A stretch of 64,000 nucleotides of DNA from Plantactinospora alkalitolerans (GTDB lineage: Bacteria; Actinomycetota; Actinomycetes; Mycobacteriales; Micromonosporaceae), in assembly GCF_015690345.1 (NCBI RefSeq), contig NZ_JADPUN010000148.1:1-64000 (forward strand). Reading direction: 5' to 3'. The translations under genes were made by a program, and so were the position numbers. Below the pieces are notes generated by a model. The model was not told where the DNA came from, ran no database searches, and saw nothing but the letters and a program-made list of their open reading frames with translations. Positions 16,292-27,100 of the stretch are shown one piece after another; positions within the stretch are counted from its first letter, which is position 1; each line of letters starts with the position of its first letter.

Positions 16292-18262
16292 TCATCGGAT
16301 GCGGTTGAGGGCCGCTACCAGGCGGTCGAGATGATGCGAAACGGGGCCGATGGTGAGCATGCCACTGCCGGCCCCGGCCAGCTCGTTGGCAGCCGGCGTG
16401 AGCTCGCTCCGGGCGCGTTCCATCGCGGTCCGGTCGCCTAGCGCGATTGCAGCCTGGGCGGTGAGGCACCACAGGGCCTCGAACAGCAGGTCGCGTGGCG
16501 GATCCGGGGTCCGACGCAGCGCCGCGGCCGCATCGGCCGGGCGGTCCCGGGTCAGCAGGACCAGCGGGCGTACCCAGGGCGTGTAGGGGCCCCAGTCAGG
16601 GTCGTCGTCGAAGCAGACCGGGTCGCCGTGCCACACGCGCAAGCCCAGCAGGGCCAGCGGGAGAAGGCCCCGCTCGACGCCGGGCATGCCGGCGTCGGCA
16701 AGCTGTGCTGCCGCGTCGCGGTAGGCGGCCTCCGCAGCCTGCGGCGACGGCCCGGTCGCGGCCAGTCGTAGTGCGCGGTACCACTGGATGAACACGTCGA
16801 CCAGCGGGCGTTCGTGCCGCTCGGCAAGCTGGGCCGCGGCGGCGGCGTGCTCGTCGGCAACGGCGAAGTCCGCGAGCGCGCTGCGGGCCTGCAGTCGGAC
16901 GAGATGACCAAGGATCTCGAACGTCACCAGGCCGTGCCGGGCGGAGAGCGCAACCAGCTCGGCACCGATCTCGTCGCGCTCGGGAGCCAGGCCCGCACGG
17001 TGGAAGGTCTGCATGAACACGCCGTTCAGGGCGAAGGCCAGCAGGACCGGATCGCCAAGTCTGCGCGCGATCCGCTCCGCTTCCCGGGCCGCCTCGGGCC
17101 CGCGTGCCGCGCGCGTGCCGCGTGACTCCATCGCGATCGTGGCCAGCAGCCGGGCCCGGATGGCCTCGGGCGGGCCGGGGCGAAGGGCGGCCAGGGCCCG
17201 CTCGGCCGCCGTCACGATCTGCGCCGCCTGCGCCGGATCATCCGAGCGCGTCCAGATCGCAGGCACGTCGTAGCCGCCGATCACCCGGGCGGTGAGCTCA
17301 GGATCGGCCCACCGCTCGGCTGCGGCGATGGCCGCGATCCGCTGCTCCCGCGCCGCCTCGAGCCCGCCCGCCCCCGTCACCGCGAGGCTTCGCAGCAGGC
17401 CGACCGTCGATTCCAGCCGAGCCCCGGAACCGGAGGCCACCGTACGGTCGTACGCCGCTGCGGTCTCCGCCCAGACCCGTTCCGGTCCCGGCCCGTCGGG
17501 ACCGTCGCTGACCCGATCGGCCTGGCGGAGGATGTCGGCCTCCAAGCGACGCAGCCGCGGGCTCGGATCGACGCCGAGCTGTTCCAGCAGCAGGCTGCGC
17601 GCTCGGCGCAAAACCGCAAGCGCGTCACCCTGACGTCCTGCGCGGTACAGGGCAAGCGCCAGCAGCCGCCACGCCTCCTCCCGCCACGGATTCTCGGCCA
17701 CGTGCGCGTCGAGATCCGGTACGACGTCGGAGGCACGCCCGACGGTCAGTCGCGCCTCGGCCCGCTGCTCGATCGCGTTCAGCCGTAGCTGCTCGAGCCG
17801 GGAACGCTCGGCGCGCGCCCACGGTTCGTCGTCGAAGTCGGCGAAAGCGGGCCCCCGCCACCAGCTCAGGGCACGCTCGATCCGTTCGAGTGCCTTGTGC
17901 GGCGGCGCGGCGACCGCGGCGGCGACCGCGTCCTCGAACCGCCAGGCGTCGACCGCGTCCGGTGCGGGCCGAAGCGCGTAGCCCGGTCCCTCGGTAACCA
18001 GCAACCGAGCCGGCTCACGCGGTGGACGCTGCGGCTCGAGCGCGCGCCGCAACGCCGCGACGAACGTGCGGACGGCGCTCACCGCGCCCGGCGGCGGCTC
18101 CCGCCACAGATCATCGACGAGACGGCTGACCGGTACGACCTGGCTGCGCGCGACGACGAGTCGCGCCAGCACCGCACGGTGTTTCGGCCCTTTCAGGTCT
18201 ATCGGCGCACCGACGCCGTCCCAGGCGACAACCGGTCCGAGTACACCGAATCTGACCTGCAC
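16292..18262 (-). CDS. SARP-family (AfsR/BTAD-type) transcriptional regulator, without NB-ARC domain
   Basis: 656 residues beginning at a GTG. Residues 1-95 are an OmpR-like winged helix (RFGVLGPVVAWDG, KHRAVLARLVV, AVRTFVAALRRALEP), residues 96-245 the bacterial transcriptional activation domain (ALERIERALSWWRGPAFADF, then ARSLLLEQLGVDPSPRLRRLEADIL). The remaining about 400 residues are alpha-helical repeats with no P-loop. SARPs switch on secondary-metabolite or local genes by binding direct repeats. It is divergent from the alpha/beta hydrolase gene (gap 109 bp), its probable target. Confidence 0.85.
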   Translation of the reverse strand: MQVRFGVLGPVVAWDGVGAPIDLKGPKHRAVLARLVVARSQVVPVSRLVDDLWREPPPGAVSAVRTFVAALRRALEPQRPPREPARLLVTEGPGYALRPAPDAVDAWRFEDAVAAAVAAPPHKALERIERALSWWRGPAFADFDDEPWARAERSRLEQLRLNAIEQRAEARLTVGRASDVVPDLDAHVAENPWREEAWRLLALALYRAGRQGDALAVLRRARSLLLEQLGVDPSPRLRRLEADILRQADRVSDGPDGPGPERVWAETAAAYDRTVASGSGARLESTVGLLRSLAVTGAGGLEAAREQRIAAIAAAERWADPELTARVIGGYDVPAIWTRSDDPAQAAQIVTAAERALAALRPGPPEAIRARLLATIAMESRGTRAARGPEAAREAERIARRLGDPVLLAFALNGVFMQTFHRAGLAPERDEIGAELVALSARHGLVTFEILGHLVRLQARSALADFAVADEHAAAAAQLAERHERPLVDVFIQWYRALRLAATGPSPQAAEAAYRDAAAQLADAGMPGVERGLLPLALLGLRVWHGDPVCFDDDPDWGPYTPWVRPLVLLTRDRPADAAAALRRTPDPPRDLLFEALWCLTAQAAIALGDRTAMERARSELTPAANELAGAGSGMLTIGPVSHHLDRLVAALNRIR

Positions 18263-18371
18263 TGATCGAACCGCCCTTCCGCGTCTCGGCTCAACGTAGC
18301 GCGCTCATCGGTTGCTCATCCGCTATCGGCACGCTGGAGTCGTCCACCGACGAGACGAGAAAAGGACGATC

Positions 18372-19247
18372 ATGACAGCTGCCATTCCCGGATTCGGCTA
18401 CCAGCGCATCGCGGTTGACGACGTGACACTGAACGTGGCGGTGGGCGGCACCGGCAGCCCGATCGTGCTGTTGCACGGCTTTCCGCAGACCCACCTGATG
18501 TGGCGGCACATCGCCGTCGACCTGGCCGTCGACCACACCGTGATCTGTCCCGACCTGCGCGGCTACGGCGCCAGCGACAAGCCCGATGCGCGCGACGCCG
18601 ACACGTACTCCAAGCGGACCATGGCCGCCGACATCGTCACCCTCGCCAGCAGGCTCGGCCACGAGCGCTTCGCCCTGGCCGGACACGACCGCGGTGCCCT
18701 CGTCGCCATCCGCGCCGGCCTCGACCATCCCGCTACGATCACCCACCTCGCCATCCTCGACGTCCTGCCGACCCTGGACATGTGGGACATCCTGCACGGG
18801 TCCACCGCAGCAGTCGCCTTCCACCTGTACCTGATGGCCCAGCCACCCGGCCTGCCCGAACAGATGATCAGCGCCAGCGCGGACGCCTTCTTCGGCTACT
18901 TCCTCGACGTATGGGCTCAGAAGCCGCAGGCCATTCCTGGAGACCTGCGGGCGGAGTACCTGAGAGCCTCCCGCGAGGCGATCCCCTCCATCGTCGCCGA
19001 CTACCGCGCCTCGGCCGGCATCGACATCGAACACGACCAGGCCGACCGAGCCGCCGGCAACCGACTGCCCATGCCGGTCACCGTGGTCCAGCAGGACTGG
19101 GGAACCGCACTCGGCTACGACGCCGCCGCGCTGTGGCGCACCTGGGCCGCTGATCTTGAGCACCGCACCACCTCGGCCGGGCACTTCATGGCCGAGGAAG
19201 CACCTGATGAGATCATCAGAGTGCTGCGCTCCCTGCTCGTACGGTAG
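18372..19247 (+). CDS. alpha/beta hydrolase, haloacetate dehalogenase/epoxide hydrolase-like
   Basis: 291 residues. HGFPQTHLMW (oxyanion region), DLRGYGASDKP and the nucleophile elbow GHDRGA are visible; the nucleophile is Asp, as in haloalkane/fluoroacetate dehalogenases and epoxide hydrolases rather than Ser esterases. The catalytic His is in TSAGHFMAEEAP near residue 275. A cap region rich in aromatic residues lies in between. The ATG at 18372 has an AAAGGACG site. It is divergent from the SARP regulator, and expression may depend on it. The physiological substrate is unknown. Confidence 0.85.
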   Translation: MTAAIPGFGYQRIAVDDVTLNVAVGGTGSPIVLLHGFPQTHLMWRHIAVDLAVDHTVICPDLRGYGASDKPDARDADTYSKRTMAADIVTLASRLGHERFALAGHDRGALVAIRAGLDHPATITHLAILDVLPTLDMWDILHGSTAAVAFHLYLMAQPPGLPEQMISASADAFFGYFLDVWAQKPQAIPGDLRAEYLRASREAIPSIVADYRASAGIDIEHDQADRAAGNRLPMPVTVVQQDWGTALGYDAAALWRTWAADLEHRTTSAGHFMAEEAPDEIIRVLRSLLVR

Positions 19248-19337
19248 CGAATCGCCTGGTCACCGGCGACGCGGTGACGTCACGCATCCGGCGGGCTCAG
19301 GATCAGTACGGTCTGTGCGGAGGAGGTGTGCAGGATC

Positions 19338-20087
19338 GTGGGAGTGAGCGCGGACGGGCCGGAGCCGCTGCCCGGCGGTTTCGTCAATGCTGTGGTGCGG
19401 GTGGGTGACACGGTGCGGCGACCGGTCCCGCCGTCCGGTGGGTTCGTCCGGGACCTCCTGCGGTTTCTTGAGCATCGCCACTGGCCGGGCGCGCCCCGTC
19501 ACCTCGGCTTCGATGAGCTGGGCCGTGAGATCCTCACCTTCCTGGCCGGGCACGTGGCCTGGGAGGAGGCGCAGCCGGCTGAGGTGCGATCGGACGAGAG
19601 TCTGGTGGCGGTGGCCCGCTTGGTGCGTCAGCTACATGATCTGACCGCGGGGACCGATCTCGCCGGTGATCAGGAGGTTGTTTGTCACAACGACTTGTCC
19701 CTGAAGAACACCGTCTACCGCGATCTCGGAGAGGGTCTGCGTCCGGTGGCTTTCATCGATTGGGATCTTGCGGCGCCGGGGTCTCGGGTGCACGACGTGG
19801 CCCACGTGTGCTGGCAGTTTGTCGGTCTGGGACCGGGCATGGACGTCGGTGAGGCCGCGAGGCGGGTGCGACTCATCGCGGACGCCTACGGCCTGCGGGC
19901 CCGAGGAGAACTGATTCGAACGGTTCTGTGGTGGCAGGACCGCTGCTGGAGGGGAATCGAGGCCGGCGCGGTGGCCGGCGAGCCAGCGATGATGCGGCTA
20001 CGCGCGCTCGGCGCGGTAAACGAGGTACGGGGGGCCTATCAGTGGACAGCCGAGCACCACGTCGCGTTGGAGCGGGCGATGTTGTAG
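19338..20087 (+). CDS. aminoglycoside phosphotransferase-like kinase
   Basis: 249 residues. The catalytic loop is CHNDLSLKNTV (residues 116-126) and the metal-binding motif is FIDWD (139-143), both diagnostic for the APH/choline kinase fold (PF01636). The N-lobe is short (PGGFVNAVVRVGDTVRRP). I start at GTG 19338, 11 bp after a strong GGAGGAGG site, rather than the in-frame GTG at 19326. Resistance is not implied: many such genes in actinomycetes act on unknown small molecules. Confidence 0.82.
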   Translation: MGVSADGPEPLPGGFVNAVVRVGDTVRRPVPPSGGFVRDLLRFLEHRHWPGAPRHLGFDELGREILTFLAGHVAWEEAQPAEVRSDESLVAVARLVRQLHDLTAGTDLAGDQEVVCHNDLSLKNTVYRDLGEGLRPVAFIDWDLAAPGSRVHDVAHVCWQFVGLGPGMDVGEAARRVRLIADAYGLRARGELIRTVLWWQDRCWRGIEAGAVAGEPAMMRLRALGAVNEVRGAYQWTAEHHVALERAML

Positions 20088-20176
20088 GCATGAGCGTGCA
20101 TCCATTCCGGCTCTGGACGGCCGACCAGGGCAGCCGGGAACCCTGTGATGTCGTGCGGCGCCCGAGCTGTTGACGC

Positions 20177-21019
20177 CTACTCCAGGTCTGTTCCACGGCT
20201 GACCTTTTCCCATCTTGCCAAGTCGGTTCGCAGCAGTTCGTGATGCGCTGCGATGTGGTCGACCGCGTCGTTGCCGAGCGCCAGTCGCAGCGGTGGGTCA
20301 GGACTGTCGAGTACCTCCAGAATGGCCCGCGCCGCCTTGGCGGGGTCGCCTGGCTGGGTGCCGTCCATGGCGTCGACTGCGGCGCGAGTGGCCGCCGTCG
20401 ACACGGCGTATTCCTCAATGATCCGCGATCTGTGCATCCGCTGGCCGCCAAACTCGGTCCGGAACGCACCCGGCTCCACGATCAATACGCGGATGCCGAA
20501 CGGTACGACCTCAGCCGCCAAGGCCTCGGACAGACCCTCGAGCGCGAATTTCGCCGCGCAGTATGCTCCGAAGCCCGGCATGCTCAACTGCCCGCCCATC
20601 GAGCTGAGCTGGATAATCGCTCCGCTGCGCCGGGCACGCATGTGCGGCAGGGCGGCCTTGGTCACTGCGACCGCACCGAAGAACATCACGTCCATCAAGG
20701 CCCGCAGGTCGGCAAGGTCGAGTTCCTCGACAGCGCCGACACTCCCGTGGCCGGCGTTGTTCACCAGCACATCGACCCGGCCGAACTCGGCAATTGTCTG
20801 CGCGACCGCGGCAGCGACCTGCGCATCGTCGGTGACGTCGAGCGGTGCCGTCCGCAGCCGGCCTCGCCCGATGGTGACGAGATCGTTCAGCTGGTGCGGT
20901 TGGCGCGCTGTGGCCATCACCCGGTCTCCGGCGCCGAGGGCCGCCAAGGCCAACTCTCGACCAAATCCGGCCGAAGAACCGGTGATCAGCCACACCCTGC
21001 CTGGTTCCATCATCGTCAC
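20177..21019 (-). CDS. short-chain dehydrogenase/reductase
   Basis: 280 residues with a complete SDR active site: TGSSAGFG nucleotide motif near residue 14-21, NNAG near 89-92, Ser in LSSMGG and YCAAK (Tyr and Lys both present). The first acidic residue after the glycine motif suggests a choice between NADP and NAD, with ATARQ favouring NADP. The start is a GTG with an AGGAG site. It is divergent from the LysR gene at 21123 and is likely its target. Confidence 0.88.
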   Translation of the reverse strand: MTMMEPGRVWLITGSSAGFGRELALAALGAGDRVMATARQPHQLNDLVTIGRGRLRTAPLDVTDDAQVAAAVAQTIAEFGRVDVLVNNAGHGSVGAVEELDLADLRALMDVMFFGAVAVTKAALPHMRARRSGAIIQLSSMGGQLSMPGFGAYCAAKFALEGLSEALAAEVVPFGIRVLIVEPGAFRTEFGGQRMHRSRIIEEYAVSTAATRAAVDAMDGTQPGDPAKAARAILEVLDSPDPPLRLALGNDAVDHIAAHHELLRTDLARWEKVSRGTDLE

Positions 21020-21122
21020 TGTCGCTCCTACATGCGTCGTCCAGGTCTCTCGGGTCTACATTGCCCAGCCGCCCCGAGACGCCGCCAACACAGCCTTCCT
21101 TCAGCGGTTACAGTCTCATCCT

Positions 21123-22025
21123 GTGACCGTCGAACTGCGGCAACTGCGCTATTTCGTCGCTGTTGCCGAGCACCTCAACTTCAGCCGCGCCGCGGAACGC
21201 CTGCACCTGGCCCAACAATCGCTGTCGCAGCAGATCAGAACACTCGAACGCGGTCTCGGTGTCCGCCTGTTCGACCGAGACACCCGCGGCACCCGGTTGA
21301 CAGCCGCCGGACAGGTGTTCCTGCCGGAAGCACGCGCCGTCCTCGCCCGCTTCGACACCGCAATCGCCGTAGTGCGGCGCGCCGGCCGCGGTGACGTCGG
21401 CCGCCTCAGCCTGGCATTCCTCACCTCTACCGCCAACTACATGCTGCCGCCAGTCGTGCGAGCCATGCGTCAGCGGTTCCCAGACCTCGAACTTACGACC
21501 CATGACGTACCGATCGGCGAACTCGTCGCGGGCCTGCGTAGCGGGCGGTTCGACGCCGCGTTCACCCGCCCGCCCCTGGTCACCGACCTTGCCACCCGGA
21601 CACTGGCCATCGAGCCGGTATGCGCGGTGCTACCTGTCCGGCACCCGCTCACCACCCGCGACGCACTCCAACTATCCGACCTCGCTGACGAGGACTGGGT
21701 CCTAACCCCGAGGGAGTCGTGGCCGCCCTGGCATGCGAAGTATGACCACGACTTCGCCGCCGCCGGGTTCACCCCCAGGGTCGTCCAACGGGCCACCGGC
21801 GTGCCCAACCTGCTCGGCCTCGTCGCCGCCGGCGTCGGAGTAACCCGCCTCGCCCGCTCAGCCCGCAGCATCCGCCGCACCGGAGTCGTATTCGTACCGC
21901 TGGTGAACGACCATGCCGAAACCGTCGTCGCATGGACGCCCACTCGCGAAGGACCGATGCTACAAAACCTTCTCGACATCACTACGAACCTCACCGCAAC
22001 CGCCGACCTCACGTCCGAGGGCTGA
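21123..22025 (+). CDS. LysR-family transcriptional regulator
   Basis: 300 residues. The HTH (LRQLRYFVAVAEHLNFSRAAERLHLAQQSLSQQIRTLE in segments, residues 5-42) and the effector domain (LSLAFLTSTANYMLPPVVRAM onwards) are both typical. The start is the GTG at 21123, in the 103-bp gap shared with the divergent SDR gene. Control of that SDR in response to an unknown small molecule is likely. Confidence 0.9.
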   Translation: MTVELRQLRYFVAVAEHLNFSRAAERLHLAQQSLSQQIRTLERGLGVRLFDRDTRGTRLTAAGQVFLPEARAVLARFDTAIAVVRRAGRGDVGRLSLAFLTSTANYMLPPVVRAMRQRFPDLELTTHDVPIGELVAGLRSGRFDAAFTRPPLVTDLATRTLAIEPVCAVLPVRHPLTTRDALQLSDLADEDWVLTPRESWPPWHAKYDHDFAAAGFTPRVVQRATGVPNLLGLVAAGVGVTRLARSARSIRRTGVVFVPLVNDHAETVVAWTPTREGPMLQNLLDITTNLTATADLTSEG

Positions 22026-22222
22026 GCATTCGAGATGCCGCCTCAACGTCCGCACATCGGCACGAGCGTGCGTCCGACACGTTGAAGGACCGTGTACGGA
22101 GAGTGACAAGGGAGTCGGCGTGTGACGTACACGATCGGCGGCAGGTCCGGACGTGACGCTGACGACGCGAGGGGCCGCCGGGTGCGGAGAATAAGCCGAT
22201 GGACGATCACCGGTAGTGTCAT

Positions 22223-22840
22223 ATGTCCTGTCTCTCGGTCGATAACGCTTCAAATCAGGACGTCGGAGGGCATGCGTTGTTCGTGGATGAGGCGCCGTAT
22301 CCGTTCCTCGAGGACCTGCGTGGTGCGTGGTCCGACATCCGGACCGAGTGTCTGGCGTTGGGCGACGATTTGTTCGAGCCGTGGGTACAGCGTGAGATGT
22401 ACGGCACGGGTTGGAGCGTGTACGGCCTCGTTGCGTTCGGCACGCGTATTGACGCCGCGCTGGCCGCCTGCCCGAGCACAGCCGAGGCGTTGTGCCGCGT
22501 TCCCGGCCTGACAACTGCCGGCTTTTCCCGGATGGCTCCGGGCACTCACATCAAGCCCCACGAGGGTTGGGTCACGACCGTCTATCGTGCCCATCTCGGA
22601 CTTGTGGTGCCGGACGGTGACTGTGCGCTGCGGGTGGGCTCGCAGACCCGGCCCTGGCAGGAAGGTGGTTTGTTCCTGTTCGACGACACGGTCGATCACG
22701 AGGCCTGGAACTACGCTGACAGCAGCCGCACGGTGCTGCTGTTCGACTTTCTCCGCCCGGGACGGACCATGGACGAGCTTGACGAACTGCCGCCGGCGGT
22801 TGCGGCTGATCTGCGCCGCAGGAATGAGTCCCAGCGGTAG
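22223..22840 (+). CDS. aspartyl/asparaginyl beta-hydroxylase-like Fe(II)/2-oxoglutarate dioxygenase
   Basis: 205 residues. The double-stranded beta-helix signature is clear: KPHEGW (His113), YRAHLGLVVP (R122) and LFLFDDTVDHEAWN (His159, N163), followed by an Arg (SSRTVLLFD) that would bind 2-oxoglutarate (PF05118). The two His residues are the iron ligands; as is normal in this family, there is no carboxylate ligand in between. Bacterial members hydroxylate residues in peptides or nonribosomal peptide building blocks, so a free or peptide substrate is possible, but none is apparent next door. The ATG has only a weak ribosome binding site. Confidence 0.8.
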   Translation: MSCLSVDNASNQDVGGHALFVDEAPYPFLEDLRGAWSDIRTECLALGDDLFEPWVQREMYGTGWSVYGLVAFGTRIDAALAACPSTAEALCRVPGLTTAGFSRMAPGTHIKPHEGWVTTVYRAHLGLVVPDGDCALRVGSQTRPWQEGGLFLFDDTVDHEAWNYADSSRTVLLFDFLRPGRTMDELDELPPAVAADLRRRNESQR

Positions 22841-23017
22841 CGGCGCGGGGTGCGGCCGACCATGTTGCCTCGCGGTGTGGCCCTGCGCTGCGCCTCGTTG
22901 TGGTACGCCGCGTTGTCCGGCGCCGCCGCGACGCGAATCTCGACTCAACTGGGTGCCGAACGCCGCTGCTCCTTGCGGCGCGACGCCCGGTTGGCGGCAG
23001 ATCCGTGGACCTCGAAC

Positions 23018-23632
23018 TCATGGGCCGAGGGGCGTCGGCCGGTCGTCGAGCTCACGGCGCCAGGCCCGTTGCCAGCGTTCCTCGATTCGGGAGGCACGCC
23101 AGCGTGCGGCGGGGCCGTCCGGATGGACGCCGCAGGTCGGGCAGGCACGGCCCGGGCGGCATCGTTCGGTGCCGCATGCCAGGCAGTGCCTGTCGACGTC
23201 GACCCCGGCATCGTAGCGATGGAAGACCGCCCGGACGACCGTGACGAGGGGTCCCGTCGGGTGGTGCTCAGGGTCGGGACAGTAGGCGATCCCGGACCAG
23301 CCCCACGAGTTCCAGGGCGGTGGCGTCCGTGGGGTTCGCCTGCCAGCCGCCTTCTCGCGATGCCGCAAGGCGGCGTACTCCTGCGCACGATGTAGGACCA
23401 CGTCGCGCGTCCGCTGTAGTTCGTCAGCGGCGCGCACGAGCGCGTCGGGATCGTCGGTGAGTCTGCTCGGGATACGGGCGGCGACGACCAGGTGGTGCCA
23501 GGTGGCGCGGAATCCGTATGGGGCGCAGTGCAGGGTGCACTCCCGCAATGCGTAGAGCCTGCGCTGCGGTGAGAGCGCGCTGTCGCGGACGCGGCGCGCC
23601 TGCGCAGGGAAGCTGGTCACGGAGCCAATCAT
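23018..23632 (-). CDS. hypothetical protein with C-terminal Cys cluster (putative zinc site)
   Basis: 204 residues. It begins with an Arg-rich helical region (RRVRDSALSPQRRLYALREC) and ends with CLACGTERCRPG-ACPTCG, a set of four to five Cys likely to bind zinc as a ribbon. I do not recognise the family. The start ATG at 23632 has a GGAAGG site. It is convergent with the beta-hydroxylase-like gene. Confidence 0.5.
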   Translation of the reverse strand: MIGSVTSFPAQARRVRDSALSPQRRLYALRECTLHCAPYGFRATWHHLVVAARIPSRLTDDPDALVRAADELQRTRDVVLHRAQEYAALRHREKAAGRRTPRTPPPWNSWGWSGIAYCPDPEHHPTGPLVTVVRAVFHRYDAGVDVDRHCLACGTERCRPGRACPTCGVHPDGPAARWRASRIEERWQRAWRRELDDRPTPLGP

Positions 23633-24138
23633 GGCGCCTTCCGGAGGAGGGCACGACTACGTTTCGGTGCCCGGACGAACCACAACGCAGGACGAGACGG
23701 CCATCATGACAGCCGGATGCGGCATCAACTCAACATCGACGAGGCGGTTGGCCTGACCGCTGAGCCCCGCCATGACGGCGCCTGCCAGCCGACTCGGCCG
23801 CAACGGGACCGCGACGTTCCAGGCAGGTACACCGACGCGGGCCGGCCCGCAGATCGCACCTCACGATCGTACGCATCATCTCGAACGGCTCCGGGTCAGT
23901 ACATCCACATCGGCACGTCCGAACGTCGACCGCACCGGCTCGCCCCAACGCTGAGTTGGGCGCGATCGGGGCAGATGAGCGCACTGGACTCTGGCCCGGG
24001 TCGCGGTGAAAAGCGCCGCGCTGCCGATCGGGACCAGACAGCTCGACTCTGCGAGCGGCGATTCGTATCCGGGTAGGTCACGAAGGCGCGGCTCGCCTCC
24101 GCCCACAGCACCTCCGCCTCGTGTCGGCAGTCAGCCGA
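23633..24138. other. intergenic stretch upstream of the CHAT gene end, no gene seen
   Basis: 506 bp with open frames on both strands but no recognisable protein pattern. The CHAT gene ends just to the right on the minus strand, so its terminator should lie here; I see no strong stem-loop. Confidence 0.35.
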
Positions 24139-27100
24139 CTACGGTCCGATGTGTACGTATGCTGCCCAGCGGGTGGGTATGCCAGGGTAGCGGTGACGCA
24201 ACTGTCGGACGGCATCGTGCAACGCCTGCGCGCTTCGGCCCGCATCGGGTATCCGGCCGATCCCCTCGTAGAAGAGTCGGGCGGTCTCCGTCGCGGTGCC
24301 GTCGGTGACTTGCCACAGCGTGCCGACGACGTGCTGAAAGCCGGTGATATGAAACGCCGTCCCAAGGTGGATCACCTCGGCGGGAACGGCCGGGCTGCTG
24401 AGGACCGTCGCGCAGGCGGACAGGTAGACCAGCTCTCCGTGGGTTGCGCGTTCCGCCAGCAGTTGGCGTATGGACAGGGGCCCGTCGTACAGGTGCAGCG
24501 CACTGTCCGCCGGGGCGTTCGGATAGCTGCTGGCATGGCACGCCACGTGCAACCATCCGCCTGCTCGGAGCCTGGAGCGCACCCGTGCGCACGTCGCCTC
24601 GCCGTCGAGGAGCTGCTGCGCGTGCGGAACGCGTCTGAGGATCCGCTTCACCTCGGCGGTGACACCCGACAGTGAGGGCCGCCCGGGAGCCGCGCGGATC
24701 CCAATCAGTTGCACAGCGGGCGAAGCCGGTTCGGCAGCGCCGTAACGGTTTGCCGCTCGTAGCAGGGAGGTGACCGTCGGAGCGTACGAGGAGACAGCCA
24801 GGTCGAGCACCGACTGACCGGGGGACGTTCCGGCGGCGTGCAGAGGAAGTGCGGCGAGGCTGCCCGTAGGGATCCACCAGATCCGAGAAGGTGGGCTTCC
24901 GTCTCGGCCGAGGTGCGCCAGCACCGGACCGGCCACCGTACTCCACAGCCAAGACAGCACATCCCGCAACGGCTGCTGGGCGTCATGAGTCGCATGCTCA
25001 TTTTCCGCTTGGAGTTCGGCGAAGGGCAGCGCGTTGAGAAAGGCCGCCGCCTGCTCCTGTAAAGCCTCGACGGTCACCTGCGGCAGGGGGACCGCGTCGA
25101 CGCCGTCCCGGGTGAGCACCAGGGCGTGGCTGCCGTACCGGCTGACGTTGACGGTAACCACAGGACCAGCGGCAGCCGCAGGCATCAACTGGTCGATGGT
25201 GACCGGCGCCAGGAAATTCGCGCAGCCCGGCAGGCGGCGGATCCGAACGACGGTCTGATCCCAGGCCCTGACCAGGGCACGTCGGCGGTCAACGTCGCTT
25301 TGTCGGGCGTGCGGCGTGTTCGGATCGGGGCTACCTTCCGAGACAGCTAGCTCGTCGCCGATCCGGCGGAGATCCGCGATGAGCTGCGGAGCCTGCTCCG
25401 GGTCCGCTGCCAGGATCTGGTCGAGGTCCCCGCGTGAGTCGAGGGCCCGCCCGAGGAGCAGGCCACGGCCTCGCTCCAGCAGTTCGAGTGCCTCGTGGGG
25501 CGCGCCAGCCCGCACTGCCACGGCTGCCGCGTCCGAGGCGAGCTCCGACCAGATCGCGGTTTCGCGCAGGTGGTCGTCGGGAGCGAGCGAGCGGCCTACC
25601 AGCCGCGGCAACAGGCTGATGGCCCTTCCGAAAGCCTCGTGAGCGGTCTGCCAGTGGCCGAAGTCAGCGGTGCGGCCGATCAAGCACGCTGCCCGGATGC
25701 GAAATTGAGTGGCCGCGGCCTCGTCATCGACGATTCGCCGGCACTGGTCTACGGCAGCGTCGAGGTCCGCGGGGCGACCGGCCAGGCGGAAACGGTCCTG
25801 CAGCGCAAGACCCAGACAGAGCCGATGCGCCACGCGGTGTCCACGCTGGTGCTCGGGGATTTCGGCAATGATCATGGGCAACTCGGCGATGAGTTCATCC
25901 AGGAGAACAGGTTCGGGTACGGCCATGTGCCTGCCCATAAGGGCGTCGACTAGTCCTTCGCGAAGCTCCATCCGGGCGGTATCGGAGGTCGGGCCGTTGA
26001 TCGCCTGCCTGAGCCGGGTGATCGTCTCGTCCATCTCCTGGACGAGTGCGAGATCAGGTTGACCGTCGGTTCTGCGTTTCGCCGCCAAGACCGAGTAAGG
26101 CCGCTGCAGCACGGCCTTGGATATGCCGATCAGCCTCGAATCCTGCCCGGTATCACGTCTGATAGACAGCTGATAACGTAGGAAGTGAGCCACGGCGCTG
26201 TCTACCGAACTAGCAGTCAGCTCCCCGCGCAAGGTCAGGGCCCTGGCGAGGGTGGAAGCGACGGGTGAGGCAAGGGCAGCGGACACATCGGGCTGCCTGT
26301 CATAGACACCTTGACCACGATCGATGACCTCGTCCAGGTCGCCCCACTGGCGGCTAGCCTCGAAGCGTTGGAGCAGCAATGAGCACAGTCGCGTCGACGC
26401 TGCGTCCTGCTCCTCCCCGGTGCTGCTCGCCCGTAGGGCCGTTCGCATCGCCCACACTGCAGCATCCAGGTCGTCAGCCGTACTCGGCCCACCCGCTTCG
26501 GCCCGCAGGCCCAGCGCGTGCCCGAGCATGGCGAAGAATGCCGGCTGTGGCGTCGGCTCAGCCTCCGCAGCCTCCGCAGCCGCGCTCAGGGCGTCGATCG
26601 CCATATCGAGGTCCGATGCCGAACCACTCGCCAGGTGACGCTGAAGCACCTGGTCGCCGATGTGGTAGAGAACGTTGCGGGCGTGCCCATCCGCCACCTG
26701 CGCAGTGACGAGGACCTGCCGCCAAGCCGTTACTTCCTCAGACAGCGAGACCGAGTCGCCACGCTCACGGATGAGCCGCAGCGTCTCGGCGTGGGCGCGG
26801 GCGCTCTCGCGTTCGACCTCCCCGCCGGCGGGAGCCCTACCCAACGCCCGGCGGAACGACTCGGCCAGCACCTGTAGGCCGAGGTCCCCGCCCAGCGGAG
26901 GCATCTCTAGTCTCAGCAGGGCGGCCGCGCTCTGTAAGGCATACAGAAGGTGGGGGTGGTCGGCGGGCAGCACGTCGAGGGCTTGCGCGCTGACGACCAC
27001 GGCGTCGTGTACGGCCCTCGCGTCGTTCGGCAGCTCAATGCAACGGGCGAAGTGCGCCTGCGCAAGATGTCCCAGTAACGCGAAAAGGTCAGCGCCCTCC

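Noticed and set aside
19266-19300. Short hairpin TCACCG...CGGTGA after the hydrolase gene
   Set aside because: Only a six-base stem; too weak to name a terminator.
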